Of a DNA stretch of 17,916 bases, positions 14,894 to 17,916 are shown piece by piece; the stretch's first letter is position 1, and each line of letters starts with the position of its first letter. The stretch comes from Prevotella sp. UBA1104 (GTDB lineage Bacteria; Bacteroidota; Bacteroidia; Bacteroidales; Bacteroidaceae): contig DCBP01000009.1 in assembly GCA_002314055.1 (NCBI GenBank), forward strand, positions 1 to 17,916, written 5' to 3'. Under the pieces are notes generated by a model that was given only the letters and a program-made list of their open reading frames with translations, did not search any database and was not told the DNA's origin. A program made the position numbers and the translations under genes.

Positions 14894-16225
14894 ATGAAAA
14901 AGAAAATTACAGCGGCGTTCATATTTATATGCTCCGCACTAATGGCGTTCGGGCAAGGCAACAGTATTGACGAACGAATCGGTATGGCAATGAACAACAG
15001 CGACTGGAGCGAGCTTAGAGAATTATACTCCAAGGATGGGTATAATCTGCAAACACCATATCTGCACACTTTGTCGAAATTCTTTATAAGTCAGTTCTAC
15101 AACCAGCCCGACAGTGCCATAGCGCAGGGCAATGTGATTATGGACAAATACCAAAAGGAACTGAGTGCATCAATACCTGCCATTGCATTCTTTATGGCAG
15201 AAGACTATTCCCGCTTGGGAAGCAACGAGATGGCTTTCAAGATAATGCACAATCTGAACGAGGCATACAGAAAATCGGGTGTGGAGCCAAATCCGAATTA
15301 CGTAAACATTGAAGACATATACAGAATTTATTCAGAGCAACTGGCGTTCTCCGTTACAAAGCCAAGGCATGATACTTCTGCCAGTCTTTTCTATCGTTAT
15401 TACAGCGACCAGCAGGGCAAAAATCATAAAAATCTTTATATCGGCACACAATTTAACGGCAAGGACATGAAGGTTATATTTGACACTGGAGCCGGAATAA
15501 ACATGATAACAAGAGATGTGGCGGAGAGCGTTGGCGCAAGGATTATAAAGACAAAAGGAATACAGTTCAACGGCTTTGGTATAGGAAAATCTGAAGAAAT
15601 TGCATTTGTAGACTCCGTAAAGCTTGGAGATGTGACGTTTCGAAATGTTCCCTTCTTTATAAATGACTTCAAAACCGGCAACGAGAAGGTTGATGAAAAG
15701 TTAAAGGAAATAGATATTAACTGCGTAATAGGAAACCAAATGATGATGCCGCTGGGTGAAATTTGTTTTGACTTCAAGAATATGCAGCTAACGATTCCGC
15801 ATGCCATGTCTGCAGAACCTGCATTTGCCCCGAACTTTTTCTATTCCCCCGAACATTTATTCATGGTGCAAATAACAGACGGATTGTCTGGCAACAGGAT
15901 TAAGGCTCTCTTGGATTCGGGTGCGTCTGAAACAAATCTAAAATACCATTATTACAAAAATCACGAAAATCTGTTTGCCGGTAGAGTCGCCAATGATTCC
16001 ATCAATGTTGGAGGACTTGGTGGGGCACACATCGGCATAAAAGTATTACCGACATACTGGAGTTATGAGATAGCAGGAAACGAATACAAAGCAGATAGCA
16101 TTTATATAGAAATAACCAGCATTCAGAATAATGATTCATATGACTGCCTCTTTGGACTTCAAACAATGACCTGCCACAACAAAATGCGACTTAATTTCAA
16201 GGATATGTGGATAAGGTTTGAATAA
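14894..16225 (+). CDS. Exported single-chain retropepsin-like aspartic protease
   Basis: A 443-residue exported protein. Residues 1-20 are a signal peptide (MKKKITAAFIFICSALMAFG) without a lipobox. Residues 22-160 are helical and TPR-like. Two retropepsin-type lobes follow. The first has VIFDTGAGINMIT (D197) and closes with NCVIGNQMM (278-280). The second has ALLDSGASETNL (D341) and closes with YDCLFGLQTM (419-421). Retropepsins normally dimerise; here both catalytic Asp motifs are in one chain, as in pepsin, so a self-contained active site is possible. The likely location is the periplasm or outer surface; substrate unknown. The start at 14894 is chosen because upstream TTG 14864 lies in the promoter. 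It ends 10 bases from the convergent arginase-family gene. Confidence 0.85.
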   Translation: MKKKITAAFIFICSALMAFGQGNSIDERIGMAMNNSDWSELRELYSKDGYNLQTPYLHTLSKFFISQFYNQPDSAIAQGNVIMDKYQKELSASIPAIAFFMAEDYSRLGSNEMAFKIMHNLNEAYRKSGVEPNPNYVNIEDIYRIYSEQLAFSVTKPRHDTSASLFYRYYSDQQGKNHKNLYIGTQFNGKDMKVIFDTGAGINMITRDVAESVGARIIKTKGIQFNGFGIGKSEEIAFVDSVKLGDVTFRNVPFFINDFKTGNEKVDEKLKEIDINCVIGNQMMMPLGEICFDFKNMQLTIPHAMSAEPAFAPNFFYSPEHLFMVQITDGLSGNRIKALLDSGASETNLKYHYYKNHENLFAGRVANDSINVGGLGGAHIGIKVLPTYWSYEIAGNEYKADSIYIEITSIQNNDSYDCLFGLQTMTCHNKMRLNFKDMWIRFE

Positions 16226-16235
16226 CCGCAGACTG

Positions 16236-16988
16236 TCAATATTCAGCCGACGATACAATTCTCAGCAATTCGGCATTAACGTGGTCGTTCTCCTGCACGT
16301 TTCGGTCGAGAATGCCCCTTATGGAATAGTTGCACTCGCCGCAGATGTCCACACCGATAAGACTGTTGTGGTGCAGAAGGGTAACGAGCAGGCGCTTCAG
16401 TTGTGGAAGTCTCGTAGTTCCCTGAGCCCAGTTTGTGGCGTCGTCGGCAGGCGAGAGCACGTCTTTGTCAACGGAAATGTAAATTGGGTGTGCCAAGTGC
16501 ATATTGTAGAACTCTTGCCAAGCCTGACGGTCGCCGAGCTTTGATTCGGGGAAACACACTAACCTGCTGGAATACTCCGCTGGGATGTTGGCGATGAGCC
16601 CGTCGGAAGTGCCAACGAGAACCACACGGTCTACATTCGGGTTAGTGTCGAGCACGCTCTTCACCCAGTCGCCACAAGTAAGTATCTGGTCGAAGAAGGG
16701 CGGCTGCATGTCGGGATGGTGGTCGAATACCACGAGCGTAAACTTCTCCCTAATCTTGTCGGTAAAGAAGCGCGACACATAATGATAGTTGCCGGAGTCG
16801 ATGAAATGCAAGCCATGCGGACTTACATTCTTTATCCTTCGGCAAATTTCCACTGCCGCCTCGCCGTCGCAGAAGCAGTCCGTCCCGCTTATTCCGCTAC
16901 AGTCTATCCATTCAGTATCAGCATCCTTATAGAAACTCTCCTCCTTATAGACATTGGAGAAGTTCATTACAACAATCTTTTTCTGCAT
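16236..16988 (-). CDS. Arginase/agmatinase/formiminoglutamase family protein
   Basis: A compact 250-residue ureohydrolase-fold protein, expected to be a cytoplasmic binuclear-manganese hydrolase. All six metal ligands of the family are visible: H69 in GNYHYV; D89, H91 and D93 in VVFDHHPDM; D174 and D176 in ISVDKDVLSP. The family glutamate is in GVDICGE (E218). It is shorter than typical arginases of about 300 residues, and its loops around the substrate pocket are reduced, so arginine, agmatine or formiminoglutamate cannot be chosen. No amino-acid catabolic genes are next to it. Its upstream region has a near-match to a sigma-54 promoter at 17030-17047. The gene is transcribed alone and converges with the protease gene. 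Confidence 0.85.
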   Translation of the reverse strand: MQKKIVVMNFSNVYKEESFYKDADTEWIDCSGISGTDCFCDGEAAVEICRRIKNVSPHGLHFIDSGNYHYVSRFFTDKIREKFTLVVFDHHPDMQPPFFDQILTCGDWVKSVLDTNPNVDRVVLVGTSDGLIANIPAEYSSRLVCFPESKLGDRQAWQEFYNMHLAHPIYISVDKDVLSPADDATNWAQGTTRLPQLKRLLVTLLHHNSLIGVDICGECNYSIRGILDRNVQENDHVNAELLRIVSSAEY

Positions 16989-17029
16989 ATACTCTGCTGT
17001 TCTATTGATAACAATATATAAAAGCGGAT

Positions 17030-17047
17030 ATCAAATTATGTGCCAAA
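17030..17047 (-). promoter_or_regulatory. Possible sigma-54-like site upstream of the arginase-family gene
   Basis: The minus strand reads TTTGGCACATAATTTGAT. The -24 half (TTGGCAC) is perfect, but the -12 half has TTGA in place of TTGC, giving GG-N10-GA. The same bases also contain TAATTTG, which could be a poor -7 box for the housekeeping sigma factor. The start codon is about 42 bases downstream. Confidence 0.3.
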
Positions 17048-17090
17048 GGGAATATCAAGCAATATAATTTAGTTTTCAGTATCTCGGCTT

Positions 17091-17155
17091 TCCACAAATT
17101 ACTGAATAAAACGCTCATAAATTACTGAATAAATTGTCCACAAATTACTGAATAG
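17091..17155. repeat. Three direct repeats of AAATTACTGAATA at a 23-nt period
   Basis: The 13-mer AAATTACTGAATA occurs at 17096-17108, 17119-17131 and 17142-17154, exactly 23 bases apart each time. The first and third copies are preceded by TCCAC. The array is iteron-like or a multi-site operator. It lies 100-170 bases upstream of the arginase-family gene, with no open frame of its own. Confidence 0.7.
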
Positions 17156-17243
17156 TCAAAAAAAATCTGTTTCATCCTGGACATGGAGTGATAATATTTA
17201 TTATCGGAAGCGACAAATATATTTTAGACGAAAACCAATAAAA

Positions 17244-17381
17244 CACCCTCTGATAAGTAAAGCCCTCGTTCCTCGGGCTTACCGGTGTATTGACGGATTT
17301 CCTTACGAGAACAAGTTCTCTCTCGGAACCCCGCCAATCCACTGGTAATGCCTTTGGCATTTTTTTACTTGTCAGAGGGCG
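17244..17381. other. 138-bp long imperfect hairpin, possible structured RNA or palindromic element
   Basis: The outer arms CCCTCTGATAAGTAAA (17246-17261) and TTTACTTGTCAGAGGG (17364-17379) pair with one wobble. An inner stem pairs TTACC...ATTGACGG..TTCC (17279-17302) with GGAA...CCGCCAAT...GGTAA (17325-17348). At matching positions between the two stems each arm bulges a side hairpin (17262-17278 GCCC...GGGC; 17347-17361 AATGCC-TTT-GGCATT followed by T's). The tip is GAGAACAAGTTCTC (17307-17320). Several mismatches are G-U compatible, as expected for RNA. A minus-strand open frame crosses it but looks incidental. I cannot match it to a known RNA or insertion-sequence family. Confidence 0.5.
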
Positions 17382-17551
17382 ATAAACATAAAAAAACAAG
17401 GGAAATCATTTGCAACCTGCAAAAACAAAATGGCAACAAGGTTTGTCTATATAGTTACAGACAAGGATTTTAGTATTCTTACACACTGTTTTATTTGTTT
17501 ATGTCTGACTACAATGAAAATACTCTTGTTGAACGATTTTGATAAACCTTA

Positions 17552-17893
17552 TTAAAAAGAATATCCAACTTTTATTGAAAGCATACTCTGTGATGAATCA
17601 AAATCATAGTATTTCAATTCTGAATCATACCGATTCATATACAATTCTTGGAATTTAAATTTACCTGTTGTATATGAAACCAACATATATACCGCTTGTT
17701 TTTTTATAGAAAAATTACAGCCAAGACCTATAGACTCATAAAGTCCACTATCATTCGTCAGATATTTCCCAATCCGCAAATCAATAAAAGGATAAATTTT
17801 CTTTTTTAAGAATGTCAGCTTTACATCTGCAAATACAGGAACTTCTGTAGAAGCATCTCTTTTCCAATAAGGTATGCCGTCGATATTTCCGGA
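17552..17893 (-). pseudogene. C-terminal fragment of an outer-membrane beta-barrel protein
   Basis: The minus-strand frame is open from 17893 down to a TAA at 17554-17552 and encodes about 113 residues. Alternating polar and aromatic strands (PVFADVKLTFLKKKIYPFID, SIGLGCNFSIKKQAVYMLVS, LSIKVGYSF at the C-terminus) are those of the last strands of a small Bacteroidetes outer-membrane barrel; a final Phe is the usual assembly signal. An in-frame TAG at 17896-17894 cuts it off from any N-terminus, and no signal peptide or ATG start is present; the first near-start is TTG at 17779. The 5' half is therefore lost through a nonsense mutation, an insertion near 17894, or rearrangement at the window edge. 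The region 17382-17551 holds nothing I can identify. Confidence 0.5.
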
Positions 17894-17916
17894 CTAGGTT
17901 GTCCAATTTGACGTAC

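Noticed and set aside
14890..14945. Lipoprotein signal in the protease
   Set aside because: The Cys in FICSAL is not preceded by a lipobox, and a signal peptidase I site after FG fits better.
17091..17155. CRISPR array
   Set aside because: The repeats are only 13 bases at a 23-base period with similar spacers, and no cas genes are visible.
17172..17399. 75-codon minus-strand frame containing MPKALPVDWRGSERE
   Set aside because: It runs through the long hairpin at 17244-17381, so its sequence is dictated by the fold. No domain or hydrophobic pattern supports a protein.

Overview
The window looks like a Bacteroidales chromosome, probably Prevotella/Bacteroides-like. Most visible promoters follow the Bacteroidetes pattern (TTTG about 19-20 bases before TAnnTTTG), Shine-Dalgarno boxes are absent, and several genes belong to families typical of that order. 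Genus is inference.

Left part (1-6917): the downstream half of a type I restriction-modification locus. It holds the second half of hsdS, a DUF1016/YhcG-type PD-(D/E)xK nuclease and hsdR; hsdM is presumably just outside on the left. The starts of the nuclease and of hsdR both lie in copies of one palindromic module. Behind hsdR come a terminator-like hairpin, a 43-codon remnant of a truncated gene, a cluster of inverted repeats, and a 140-bp MITE with 23-bp terminal inverted repeats and a perfect 8-bp target duplication. An unrecognised 306-residue protein with an internally duplicated domain closes this accessory stretch.

Middle (6918-11850): a signalling unit. A sigma-54 activator of the NtrC type (REC-AAA+-Fis) converges on, and overlaps by 4 bases, a hybrid histidine kinase (two membrane segments, HisKA, HATPase, REC, HPt). 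Upstream of the kinase is a small exported Thr/Pro-rich protein whose upstream region carries a textbook sigma-54 -24/-12 promoter, with GTGGAA repeats about 70-120 bases further upstream. The simplest reading is that the phosphorelay controls this small surface or periplasmic protein, which carries four sites fitting the Bacteroidetes O-glycosylation motif. This is the best candidate for an undescribed system here.

Right part (11850-17916): separate transcription units. These are a BcsL/CelD-like GNAT protein, a convergent exported Big2-domain protein, an exported single-chain retropepsin-like protease with two catalytic Asp motifs, and a compact arginase-family enzyme. After them lie a 23-nt-period repeat array, a 138-bp long imperfect hairpin of unknown nature, and the C-terminal fragment of an outer-membrane beta-barrel protein that is broken near the window edge. 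No tRNA, rRNA or CRISPR array was seen.
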